From the NCBI GenBank assembly GCA_034509425.1, contig JAVTVJ010000143.1, positions 4,527,001-4,591,000 of the forward strand: a stretch of DNA of 64,000 bases. Direction: 5' to 3'. The translations under genes and the position numbers were made by a program. Below the pieces are notes generated by a model, which did not search any database, was not told the DNA's origin, and saw only the letters and a program-made list of their open reading frames with translations. The number at the start of each line of letters is the position of its first letter. Within the stretch, counting starts at the first letter, position 1. This DNA comes from Eopsaltria australis (taxonomy: Eukaryota; Chordata; Aves; Passeriformes; Petroicidae). Shown piece by piece: positions 12,931 through 24,188 of this stretch.

Positions 12931-13536
12931 TAATCTTGTTTTGCATTTTTGCTTTCCAGTTACTTTCCTAAACAAAGGCTCAGTTTTATTGGTCAATATA
13001 ATTTGCTAACCAGAGCTGTTTGTCGTACACAGTTGGGTTTCTCTGAGCACACGTGCACTACTCATAGACATTTACTCGCATTCTACATTTTTACACTTTC
13101 CTTTTGCTAGAAAACAGTGATTCACATTTCTCAGTTGAAATAATTGATCTTTTAATCTCATGCAATTCATTCATAGTAGTTTGAATTCAATTAAAATACA
13201 CAAAAAGTGATGTTTCAAGATTGCTTTAGTGGTCTATGTTTGATGTTCTGGAATAAAAGGCAAACATTTTTATTGAAGTATGTTGTGCCTCTGAAGCTGA
13301 TCTGTTACACTAAACTAACATCTACAGCTACAGCATTGAGCCCATTGGTTCTGAACACCTAGTGCTTCAAAATTTATGAACCACTTTCATAGCCTATCAT
13401 TGCACATCTCAATTTTATTCATGAATGCAAAGAGGAAAACAAACTTTCCTGCCTTTCTAATTGTTTTCCTAACTTACAGTGAACTAGTTATAAACTGAAC
13501 TGCCTGAAAATTAAGAGAGCTGTTGCTGGAACTTGC

Positions 13537-13588
13537 AGAAAAAAATACTGTTGAAAAAAAGAGATGAAAAAATACTGTTGAAAAAAAA
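13537..13588. repeat. Direct duplication with 27-base period
   Basis: The block AAAAATACTGTTGAAAAAAA occurs twice, 27 bases apart, separated by GAGATG. Confidence 0.9.
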
Positions 13589-15825
13589 CCCCAAGGCAGA
13601 GCTTCAATAAGCTGTTTTAGATGCCTAGGTAGTGAAAGCTGTCCATTCAATGGTTTAACTTTCTCCAGAAAAATTAAGAGTGCGTGGTGACACATGCATA
13701 AAATCACATGAATTTTTTTCTAAAAAAACAAATTTAGGATAAGATAGAAGTGTATAGGTGTAGGTTATCATAACTTAATAGTTTAATTTGGAAAAACAAA
13801 AAAATGCACTCGATAGGAGGGTGGGTATTTCAATATATATATAAACTTCTTTTAATATAGGCTTTAATATTCATGCTGGAACACTCCTCATCCATCCCTT
13901 AGAAACCAAGATTCCTGTTGTAGGTTCCTTCACACCTATTTTTGTGGCAGCACGTTCCTGACTGTGACAGTCCATCTTACTCTAATGCTTAGCTGATTAG
14001 AAACATCACAGTCTGTACTCTGATATTGGTGCCAGGGACTTGTGGGTGGAGTCAGAGAGCAAAAGATTAAAGGATTATCCATTCCTAGGTGCTATAGTGG
14101 AGCACAAAAATGTTAACAGCTCCATTCACAGAAGGAGAAGCGTGGTTTAAGGATTTGATGCAAAGTATTTAAATTGTAAATTTAGACTCATTTTGCCCTA
14201 AATGAGAGAACAGCAGCCAAATCTAGATCATATCCACTCCAAAACGTTATTTAAGTGTTCCCTTCAACTGATTACTCATAAGAGGACTGTTAAGACAGCA
14301 AGTCTGTAATACTGCACATGGGAATTGCAGTATTTAGTATCATCAGGAAGTTGCACAGCAGAGATGGGAGCTTGCTCAGTTTAAGATGTCTGAATTTCCT
14401 TCTGTTTCTTCCCTAATTGTAGATTTTTCTCTTCTGATAGTGTAGCTAAGGAGTGGGAGGTTGATTAAATTTAATTCCGATTTATCTGAGTTCAGTCATG
14501 TTATCTCTTAAAATGTGTCTCTAAAGGTTAACAATCCTTTGGCATTTTCATCTTTGCTTTCCTACCCTGAAGGAAAACTTAGTGGCTTGCATGTCTAGGA
14601 AGTTGAAGATAGCTGGTTGTATTTTTCCATATCTACAAAGCAATATTATATCTGGATTCATATCTGCTCCTGGAAAATTTTTTAGGCTTAATGTTTAATT
14701 TCCATATGCTTAAAAGGGAAAGTTGTTCAATCCCAAGGGTTTCATTTCTCTTCGCCTCCAGGCAACCTTTCAGCCAAGGACGGGTCCAAAGTGCTGCTGC
14801 AGAGCCCCGTTTTTGTGTTTTGCTTCCTGCCCCACGCGGTGTGGAATAAAAGCTGGGGACAAAGGGAAGCCCTGCGGGTGCTCGTGGTGCCTTTGTGGTG
14901 GGGCTGAGGGGCCGAGGTGATGGAGGCACGTGGGGATGCTGCTGCTGCTGCCCACACTGCTCCTGCCCCTGCGCCCCACTGTGCCCCTCTGCTTGGGGCT
15001 TGCTGGGCAAAATCTCCTTTCGTGGCTCTCTACTGCAGTCGAGTAGTAGCAAACCTCAGCAGTCCCACCTACTGTGAGCTCCCAATAAGTAAAATTAAGC
15101 ACTGGAACTCCAGTGGGACCTGGTACTCCAATATCTCTTATCACAGGCCAACTGGGGCTTCACCCTATGCTTTCCCAGTTTGAGAGTTTTGCAGATATAC
15201 CAGACACCTGCAACATATTTTGAATATATTTTTACCTGTTACAGCGGTTTTCTTTACCTGAAAAGAAAAAAAAAAAGGCAAAGGAACTGATTTTGGGGGG
15301 TGGTTTTTTTTCCCTCCCAGATTAGAGGATCTGGTTTCTTTCATGATGATTTTTTTTAAAAGTAGAATTCCAGCAGTCTTCTATAAGAAGACAAAATATT
15401 TCTGGAATGCAACACCTGTGCAAAGAAAATGAATTACCATGTGCCAAAATCCTTCAGTTAATGCTGTGTTGTGTGGGTAACTTGACAAAAGTTTTGCAGC
15501 AAACCATAAACATCTGCAAAACATTTGAAAATCTGGCCCAGACTTGGGGCTGCTTGAATTCCACGGCATTTGTAATAATTTACTGTTCCACAATATGTAA
15601 TTATTTGTGTGCACCTTAGGACTAATTTTCTTGGCAAGAGTAGAAAAAGGTCTACTTTTCTAAAGATGTAAGAATGACTGATATCCTTTACCTGTACAAC
15701 TGCAGGGTCCAGGTTTATGCTTTCCCTCTGGAATGCACTGACTCGTCCCTGTACGCTTGTCTGTGCAGCCTGGTGAGGAGCTGGAAGGGGCAGCAGGTTC
15801 AGTCCCAACTGCAGACACATGTTGC

Positions 15826-15857
15826 TTTTTTTTTTTTCTCTCTCTCTCTTTTTTTCC
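15826..15857. repeat. T-rich and (TC)n low-complexity tract
   Basis: A 12-base T run, then TC repeats, then a second T run. Confidence 0.9.
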
Positions 15858-15999
15858 TCGGGGAAGCACTGAGAGGATTGAAGTCATTCAGCCAGCTTTG
15901 TTCAGCTGAGCTGAACTTTGGGAAAAAAAAAAAACAAACCCAAAAACCCCCACGCCATGTGTGCTTTTAGTGAACTCTGGGCCTAATGGTAAATCCTGG

Positions 16000-16760
16000 G
16001 AGTTCAGTGACAGGTTCGAGTGTCCAAGGAGTGAATCATCCATGGGCTGTGACGGGGCATTGTCCTCCTCGGCACACTCGTGTGAATAATTACCCATTGG
16101 CTCATGCAGGGGCTCAGCTCGGGCAGGTTCAGCGCTGCACGGAGCCCAGAGACCAAAAGAGCCTTTTCTGTGTCCCTTTTCCCCCGGGAGGAACACTCGG
16201 ACTGAGCGGCTTCACCCGCTCGCCCCGGCTGCCCGAAATGCTCGCTGCCAGATTTCTAAAGACCTCGGCTTCCTGGAAGGCACCTAAATAAGGGTCAGAT
16301 TTTGAAAAGAGCTTAGCACCCAGCCTGCCCAGCCTTTCAGAAAATCTGGCAGCGAGAGTCAGAGCTGGGGCTCTGCGGAGATGCTGAGAGAGCGCTGCCT
16401 TCCCACACGCCGGGACAGCGCTGTGCGCTTTGCAGGGCTCGCAACATTGTCCGGGAGAACAAACAGGGGGAAAAAAGCCCCACGATGGGGAAAAGAACCC
16501 CCCACACTCTGCTTTAACAGATCCCGGGGGGCAGGGGGACAGGCTCCTTTCCCTTTTTAAAGATTCAGTTCAGGCATTGTCAAAAGAAATAAACAAAGCA
16601 ACATCATTTAAAAGCTTTCGGAACAATAGTCTCTTCCACTTCCCTTCCTCATTGTGGAGCCCTGGGCCCGGCTTTTGTTTATTTAGTGCTGCCAGCCTCA
16701 TGGTGCCGGATTGGTCGGTGTCTGATTTCATTCCTATGGGTGATGTCAAAAGCTGACCCA
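16000..16760. promoter_or_regulatory. CpG-enriched intronic block, candidate regulatory element
   Basis: CpG dinucleotides are clearly denser at 16.03-16.50 kb (roughly two dozen by eye) than in the flanking intron. The downstream part carries an inverted CCAAT box (GATTGGTCGG near 16711), a GTTTATTTA forkhead-like site and AACAATAG SOX-like sites. There is no convincing TATA box or exon. It could be an alternative 5' exon/promoter of TEAD1 or an enhancer. Inference only. Confidence 0.35.
16241..16356. repeat. 15-bp perfect inverted repeat inside the CpG-enriched block
   Basis: CTCGCTGCCAGATTT (16241-16255) and its exact reverse complement AAATCTGGCAGCGAG (16342-16356) are 86 bases apart. 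By simple composition an exact pair this close would be expected well under once in 64 kb. The arms contain GCTGCCAG/CTGGCAGC. It may be duplicated factor sites or a cruciform. Confidence 0.9.
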
Positions 16761-18598
16761 GAAGTTCTCGGCAAGTTTGCTTTTAGCTTTCAGTTGTTGT
16801 TTTTGTGCGTGTATCCGTGTGCACAAGAGTACTTTCCAGTCCTAGGAGGATTCTGTTACAGGCTGAATATTATTCAGCTGCAAAACTAATAAGGAATAAT
16901 ATTTGTGCCAGGAACTGCGTGGCTTGTTTCCTATAAACGCTAGGAAGAGCAAGCAATTCAGGCCCTGTGAAATGATGGAAGTTGTAATTAATATTAATTA
17001 CAGTTCTGGTATTACTCTGAGACACGAAAGTAAATTCAAAATCTGTATGAGAATTTTGAAACACAACTGAAAATTGTGATGATTAGTTAGAAGGTTGATT
17101 TCACTTTTATGTTTAACACTAATACCAATTTTCTTTTCATAGGTGTATTAGAACTGTAATGCTACTCTCTGTTTACTGTTATTTTTATTGGTTCTCAAAC
17201 TGGCAATTTAAATATCATGTTCTCGCAGAGGTGTGCATGCCACTGACAACAATATTCCATGTTTATCTTTATAGAAAAATAAGCTGTGTTTAAGGGGGTT
17301 TTCTGTGTGTTCCATCTGCAAATATTCCTATCTTTGTTAAACTTTGTTTTCCCTTTCTCTGGCCTTAACACTTGGGTATTTTTCCTTCAGCAGCCTCTGA
17401 CCTCTCTCCTGTGTTTCTTTTTGTTAGATAAGTAAAAGATGAGCATTACTTTATAAGGACATAGTTTCATACCCTTGTCCTCTCTTAGAGTACAGTCAAG
17501 TTGCTTGTATAAACACGGACAGTTTTGCTTACTTTTCAGTTTATTCGAATGCCAATTTAAGGTTCTTGAGCTGGGTGTCCCCACCTCTGCCCTGGTCTTG
17601 TCACCTCCTTGCCCCTTTGCCTCTTTGCTTTGTACAACATCATATCAAATGTAGCAGTAATATGTAACCAGCTCCAGAAAATACAATGTTATGGTCTGGG
17701 AGGATATTGTAAAATCACCTTCTCTGTCTCTCTCAATATGTATGTGGCTTTGATAACGGTTTGTTGTTGTGTGTCAGATTTCACAGCAAAATATGTTGAT
17801 CAGGATTTTATTTGAAGAGAATTAAACACCCCTCCAGCTTGGCAAAACTGCATCCAGCAAAACATCCCTTGTTTTCCTGCCCGTGGTCTTTTTTTAAATC
17901 GTCAAGGCAAACAGAATTCTTGCCCTGAGATTCCTTGGAAGCAGGACACTTGGAGAAACTTGGATGCCTCGGAAATAGCCCAATATAAAGCAGCAATGCT
18001 AGGCTGGAGTACTTTTCACCTAAAGATAATGGATTCCACAGATTCGAGCCCGTTATTTGAATTCCCTGAGCCTCGTTTATGCTCAGTAAGGACGCCCTTC
18101 ACCCAGGGAAGGCTGTACAAGCCCACCAAGGCATCCGAGGGCTCAGATTCCAGAGGCTGCCCTCTGGGTCACGCTGTGTCCTTGGTCAGTCTCCTTTCCC
18201 CTGGCTGGGAGCAGTTTTCATCCAGGGCCTGGGGCTGGCCTGGCCCAGCTCCAGCTGCATCCCAGCCTTGCCTCCCAGGTGCTCCGTTGGTTTAGGACTG
18301 GCTGCTTTTAGAGACAGCCTCCCTCACCATCCCTGTCCGAGAGCAAACCCAAATGTTAAGAAGGAAAAATGATTTTATCTGCATTCTGAGTCTGTTTTAA
18401 ATACCGTGCTTTTTATGATTTCCATATGATTCTTGGGGATTGTAACATCAAAAGACCCAGATTATCCTAATTGGTGTAGGAGGTTGGAAAGGTTTTCTTC
18501 ATGCTGGACTTAAACAGGGTTCCTGCTTGGATGCTTCTGCACTGGCTTAGTCCTTTTGTGTCATGAAAGCCAATTGCAGTTAAGTATATCCACCCCCC
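16760..18598 (+). other. TEAD1 intron without recognised gene
   Basis: AT-rich sequence with scattered short frames. Apart from the palindrome at 17.0 kb, nothing was recognised. Confidence 0.6.
16983..17002. promoter_or_regulatory. Perfect 20-bp AT-rich palindrome with paired TAAT cores
   Basis: TGTAATTAATATTAATTACA equals its own reverse complement. It contains TAATTA twice, centred on ATAT. TAATTA is the classic homeodomain core, so this could be a cooperative homeodomain dimer site. AT-rich palindromes also arise by chance. Confidence 0.6.
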
Positions 18599-18621
18599 TT
18601 TTTTTTTTTTTTTTTTTTTTT
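18599..18621. repeat. Poly-T run (23 bases)
   Basis: Uninterrupted T run; no attached element recognised. Confidence 0.95.
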
Positions 18622-18863
18622 GCTTAATAAACTGAAATAACCATACTGTTAAGTATTAAAATGCAGAAGCATCATGCATTTTTAAAGCATCCAGAAATAG
18701 CCTACAACGCATTGCAGAAATTAGTGAAGCCATACATGTAATGAAAAACATTTGGTAATGGACTCTGGATCACTTAGTGGCTGATTTACTGCCTGTCCTG
18801 TGTTCTCCCTCCTCTCCACAGACTACCATTTACAGATAGCAGCAGCGAGGATTTCTTGGAAAC

Positions 18864-18881
18864 TTTTTTTTTTTTTTTTTT
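18864..18881. repeat. Poly-T run (18 bases)
   Basis: Uninterrupted T run directly before the GC-rich patch. Confidence 0.95.
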
Positions 18882-18904
18882 GAGGAAAACCCCTTAGATT
18901 ATAA

Positions 18905-19250
18905 AGTGCAGCGAATGGCTTTGCAGAGCTTTGCTCCCAATTATTACTTTCCCCGTTTAGCAGGAAACCTCCCTTTTATGCTGGCAACAGTTTTCCTCCG
19001 GAGGAGGATCCCGCCCGGGTCGCTGCTCCCGCACAATGGGCGGATCTGCAGCGCACAGATGGCTCAGCCCGGGCTGGTACCTGGCCGCAGCTCAGCCCTC
19101 CCTGCCAGCCCTCCCTGGCCCGGGGTGCCAGTGCTGAGGGATGTGCTGTGCTGCCAAAACCTCCCCAGATGGACCTCCCCAGACGGAGAAAGGTCCGGCT
19201 CTGCTGCACCTCTCCGTGTTTTGGCTCTGTGGGTTTGCACCTGGAACAAT
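18905..19250. promoter_or_regulatory. GC-rich, CpG-containing intronic patch
   Basis: The stretch around CCTCCGGAGGAGGATCCCGC, CCCGGGTCGCTGCTCCCGC and CAGCCCGGGCTGG is GC- and CpG-rich relative to its surroundings. Frames of 60-117 codons overlap here on both strands and in several phases, typical of GC-rich noncoding DNA. Possibly regulatory; no specific function visible. Confidence 0.3.
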
Positions 19251-22200
19251 CCACACTGAAATGCCGTCTGATGTCTGGGGACAAATGTCCATTTGAGATG
19301 TCTGTTTGCTTCCTGGTGAGTTATTGGCTCAGCACTTCAGGTAAAAATATGCTCTGCTGTTCCAGCAGTTGCTAAGAGGCTCAAGACACAGATTTTTCCC
19401 CTTACCCCCTTTTTGCACTCTGCCATACTTGCTGAAGGCAGTTTCAGTAAACTGTGTTTAGCCTGCTCACTACTGGCAACATCCTCTTGAAAAACTGGAC
19501 ATCAGAACTTGTTTTGGGGCTGCAAAAAATCTCTTTGTGGTTTTGAATAAAATCCCAAGCAAAAGGACAGAATAAAAATTTAAAAAAAAAGATGAGAAGA
19601 AAAAAGGGACATCTATGCACACAGGTCAGATTTTCAGCATTTAATTAAATACTTATTTTGCTGTGCTCTAGCTTCTAAACTATCTCTGTAAAACATTTAC
19701 TTATCTGGCTTGAATCGCACCCTTACCTGAGTATTTGCTTTGCACATGAAACAAAGCCTTCCTTAAGACTGCAGTGAAACCATTAGTTAGGTTTCATTTT
19801 CAAAACAGCAAAAGCTAAAATGAAGTTAAACATTCAATCATCAATCGAGAATTAAAATAATAGCAAAGTTTCTAATGTGGAGGTCTCTGTGGAAATCTTG
19901 AATACAATCTGCAATGCTCTCTGCAGGTTTTAACTGAGTTTGGCTTCTGTGACCACAGGCCTGAGGTCACAGCAGTCTCCTGATGTATCTAACAAGTGAC
20001 AGTTTTTATTATCTACATAATTCTTCTTATTTTTATTTCTGATTTCCATCTCGTGGTGTGTAGTTACTGGACTATTTCTGCAGTTATCAAGGTATTTACT
20101 TGCATATTTGAAACTTGCTTTTTCCTTCCTCCTCTTCACAGGAAAGTAAATCATTGAAAGAAAAAGACTACCAGATAGATAATTTATAGAACAGAAAAAA
20201 ATCAAAAATAATAATAATAAAAAATTAGAATCCTGAAGACCTTTATACAACAACCATCTTCAAGAATGGAAAAAAGAATGGAGTGGAAAAGCAATTGGAA
20301 TTTATGTGAAACTCTCAGAGGGCTCATAGACATAGATAACGATTCAGTGCTAAATGCCTGGAAAGAACATTTCCTAATTTTTGCCCAAAGAACTGTTGTT
20401 TGCAGAACTTACATTAACATAGTGGGAGAAAGACTCCTGGAAGATGAGAAGGAAGATACAGAGATCCAGATACTCTGATTTTTTTACAGGAAAGGTTTTT
20501 GCTTAATAGCAAAATACTGTGCACACAGTTTCAAGTCCCTGGGAAAGAAATCTAGAAGTTTTACTGTGAGACAGAAAAGACTGACACAATTTCAGCAGTC
20601 TGAGTGAGCTTATAAAGCATGCCTGGGAAAGTCCCTCATGCAAATCATTCATAATCATGTTAGTCCAATTGTAAAAGCCAAACTCCCTGAAAATCAGAGC
20701 AACTTTGTTGGAATAGGATGTAGGGATTAAACCTTCTGTGCTTCACAACAAGTATGAAGTCACTGACAAGATCTGACACTTTCTTCGCTTTGCAAGATTA
20801 AACTCATATTTTCCAGCTGTGTGTGAATGTATATATGTATTTGTTTTTTTCCCTTTGTTCCTTAATATTCCCATGAAATCAGACCCCATTACAAAGAAAA
20901 CCTTGGTGTGCTGCCAGGGCCGTGTGCCTCAATAGTGATTTCCCAGGTTAGGTGAGGCTGTGGAGTCCCCAGCACTGAGGCCATTCCTATGGAGTGTTGT
21001 GTCTCTCTCGGGCTGCTCCTCAGAAGTGTCCTATCAGCTGCAGAATTCACACTGAAGCGGGCAGGAACCATGAAGGATCAGCTCTCCCTGCCCCACCAGG
21101 CCCAGTGACAGCCATCTCCTGTCCAGCTCCTTCCAGTGCTCCATGGGTGATGCTGTGAATCCCACAGTCCTTCAGAAGCTCCACTACCTGAGAGAGGAGA
21201 GAGGAGGAGGCCAGGCATGTGCTGCTGCAAGCCAAGGTGCCCTTCCCCTACTTGGAATATGCTGAAAGCCTGAGAAAGCCAGAGGGGAAGGTTTTTTGCC
21301 AGCTCCTGACTGATGCAGTGGAGGGTGCAGGGCAACAAGAAACCACTTGTGGCTTCCTTAATCTGCATCCCCCAGTGCTACCTGCAGCTCTGCTTTAGGG
21401 TTCTGGTGAGAAATCCCTCTCAGCCCACAGCTGCTGGAGTGAAGATTCTCTGCCTCTGGATCAGTCCTGGGCTGCCACGAGCTGCTGTGTGTGTTACAGC
21501 AGAGGCAGGAGCCCCACAGAAAATCAAGTTCATAATTACATTAATTGTGGGAGATAGAGAGCACCTTCCTTGTCTTAGAGATCTCACCCTCTGTTTCTAG
21601 TGCTGATTTGCTGTGCAGCCAACCTTGGAGTCGCCAGTGCCCATGTACTCATTGTCCTCTCCCCTGTCCTGCTGCAATTTCTGAAATCATTTGAAGAAAG
21701 GAATAGAAGATTAAAGGATGACTTGAGGATTTTGCCATAAATTTCCTGTGGGAAAGTCTCAAGCCATCCTCAAATCTTTTGCTTTCTGCATCAATTGTCT
21801 AATCCCGATGCTGCCTGGGAGGAGAGACCTGTAATTCAAATTATTATTTTGTCTTCCAAGTGTACAAACCTTTTTTTTCCCCTCTGTGTAATATCTAGGA
21901 AGGAGTGTAATCTGGACATGCAGCAGTCTCCTCAAGTTTCTTTTTTAGCTGATCCATGGTAGTTTCTTTGAGGGAGAATCATCAGGATCCTCAAGAGACA
22001 CTCAGAGTTTCTGCAATCCCTGTACATCATTCTTGTAGCCTGGCTGGGACAAGAGTCTTCTATCAAGGATTTTGCTTATTAGGAATGAGAAGTCTGAAAT
22101 ATGAAGTATTTTTCCCTGAGCTGTCTTCCTTTTTTCCTCACATTTTATGTGGCTGTGGCATAAAGAAGGTTGCAGAATCTCCATAAGACACAGAGGCTAT

Positions 22201-22398
22201 GTTTGACAAGACCAAATCTGAGAAGATTAATTGCCCAATTCTAAGTAAATTTTAAAATTTTTTTGCAGTAGCAAAATGGTTTTCTCACCCTTTTGTGCTG
22301 TGAAATGTATCCTGAATTTGTACTATTACTCCAGAACAATAGCTGGACTGCCTGTTTAGGCTCCAGAAGAAGAAGCCTGCGTGTGAGAGCCAGCCCTC

Positions 22399-22447
22399 CA
22401 CACACACTGAGCCCGGGGAGCTGCTGGGGGGCAGCTCAGTGTGTGTG
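22399..22447. repeat. 13-bp inverted repeat with a nested competing hairpin
   Basis: CACACACACTGAG (22399-22411) pairs perfectly with CTCAGTGTGTGTG (22435-22447). Inside and overlapping the right arm, GAGCTGC-TGGGGG-GCAGCTC forms an alternative 7-bp hairpin. Confidence 0.85.
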
Positions 22448-23149
22448 AACACCGAGCTGCCCTCTGCCTGCATCTGCACCATGGGGAGCTGGGAGTCCTG
22501 GAGAGACCTGCCCATCTTCCCGTGTGAACCTTGTCTACCTGAGAATAGAGAATAACCAGGAAGAATTTGGTTCTGCCAGTATCCTTAACTGGCACAGCCG
22601 TGTTGTAGCTGCTCCTCAGGAAACAGATCTGAGTGGCTCAGGGTGCTCTTATTGCATGGGAAGGGGCACAGGAGCCTCAGGTGTCTCAGCTATGGAAAGT
22701 GGACAAAGGCAGCCTGGGGAGGCCTTGGAAATGAGGGAGCCATAAAGACCTTTGCTCGTGTTCTGTGAGTTGTTTGTGAATTTACTAATGGGAACAAAAT
22801 GATTTTTAAGCCCAAGACTCTTCGCTGATGCAGTCATCCCCCCAGTGTGGTGCAATAAACAACCTTTCTTCTACATGGACGTGGCTGGTAATCAGTAGCT
22901 TGCCAGGTACTTCTGGCTTCCTAAAACAGCTGTGTGCCCTTGTGGGAATCTGAACTTTCCATGCCCATTTTCTGTCAGATCCGGGACGCAGCGCCCTGAT
23001 TCTGTACCTCGTGTTAGCAAATTCAGTTCTTGTCCTGACCTGGGGGCAGTGAGTCCTCTGTGACACTGGGTGGCTTCAGTGGAACACGTGGTGCTTGGCC
23101 CCTCCTGCACTTGAGGGCTGGTTGTTGGTGAACAAAGGGGAGCGTGAGC

Positions 23150-23229
23150 TTCTGCACAAGAGGTTCTGCACAAGAGGTCCTTCCAGGGTGTCCTTCCAGG
23201 GTGTCCTCCCAGGGTGTCCTCTCAGGGCC
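23150..23229. repeat. Two adjacent short tandem repeats (14 bp x2, 13 bp x4)
   Basis: TTCTGCACAAGAGG occurs twice (23150-23177). It is followed at once by four 13-base units TCCTTCCAGGGTG, with the third and fourth slightly changed (23178-23229). Confidence 0.95.
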
Positions 23230-24085
23230 CCAGGAAAGGCTCAGCAAGCTGCCAGTGCTACAGGACAGACTGCAGAGCCAGAGCCCAAATCTTCTTGTAA
23301 AGCAGTAGGAAATGCAGCAGATGAAGTCTCAGCATGACATTAATCTCTTGGATCTAAAGCACAGCTGGTGGGTCTCTGGAGCCCTGCAGTACTGAGGTAT
23401 GGGCTCTGAGAGGGCTGAATGCAAAAACATCCTGCTCAGGCCATCTCAGCCAGGGGAGAGCTGTGTTTGCCACCCAGGGCACAAAGCTCAGCTGTGCTCT
23501 AGGAGATACAGGGTTTCAAGGTGTGTAAAACACATGAGGCTGCAACTTCCTGGTGAATTACCACTATGGTCCTCAGGTGGACAAAAGTTATCAGCTACAG
23601 CCTCAATATCCTCTTTCTGTGGAGATCTGTAATGGTACCCTGTGATTTTAATGACTTCACAGATGATTAATAAGAAGTTACATAGGCAGCAAATTTAAGG
23701 TGGACTTAGGAATGACACCTGAAACGGTGAGGGAATGCAAAAAACGCCATCAGATGCACGTTCTGGGCTTACACATGAAGTCCTTTGGTGAAGAGATGTG
23801 GATTTAAATACGTGCTTTCCTATTTGCTTCCTGCAAAATCTCCATACAGGTGGTGGTCTGTAAAGCCCCGACTCTCCTGGGACCCGGCTATCTGTCCTGG
23901 GAGTGGCCACTGACACACTGTGTGTGAGGCTGACTGGGATATGCCTGCAGCTTGGGCTGTGGCACATGACTGAACGTGTAATTGTTTCTCTCTGGTTATA
24001 AATTGTTACCTGAGTTAAGTTTCCTAATGAAAAGCAGAAGGGTTCACAATGTTTGCCCTCCATCTGCTGTCATTTATAATTAGGC

Positions 24086-24188
24086 TGAAAACTCCTCAGA
24101 GCAAGAACTTGCTGCCCTTCCGTGCGCCCACAGTGCCAAACACACTGGGGTCTTGATATTAGTTGAGCTGCCATTAATAATAAATAGA
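24086..24188 (+). mobile_element. Ancient amniote LINE 3' tail relic (L2/CR1-like)
   Basis: The series AAACTCCTCAGAGCAAGAACTTG, CACAGTGCCAAACACACTGG, GGTCTTGATATTAGTTGAGC, CCATTAATAATAAAT follows the old 3'-end pattern shared by L2/MIR-type elements in amniotes (taagctctttggggcaggga ... cagtgcctagcacaatggggtcctgat ... aataataaat). Diverged but collinear. A second copy lies at 61.1 kb. Confidence 0.7.

Larger units (their letters stand above)
1..16000 (+). other. Upstream TEAD1 intron, AT-rich distal part
   Basis: No coding exon was recognised here. Open frames are short, on both strands, and lack family motifs. The stretch holds simple repeats, an LTR scrap near 0.77 kb, MIR-like relics near 3.5 and 6.2 kb, a CR1 tail near 8.1 kb and a strong hairpin at 3069-3111; each is listed separately. 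Placement inside a TEAD1 intron is inferred from the exon at 38.4 kb and the known large 5' introns of TEAD1 in vertebrates. A small untranslated TEAD1 exon could lie here unrecognised. Confidence 0.6.

Noticed and set aside
23178..23229. Short repeats as a CRISPR-like array
   Set aside because: The 13-base units are directly adjacent with no spacers, and the DNA is vertebrate.
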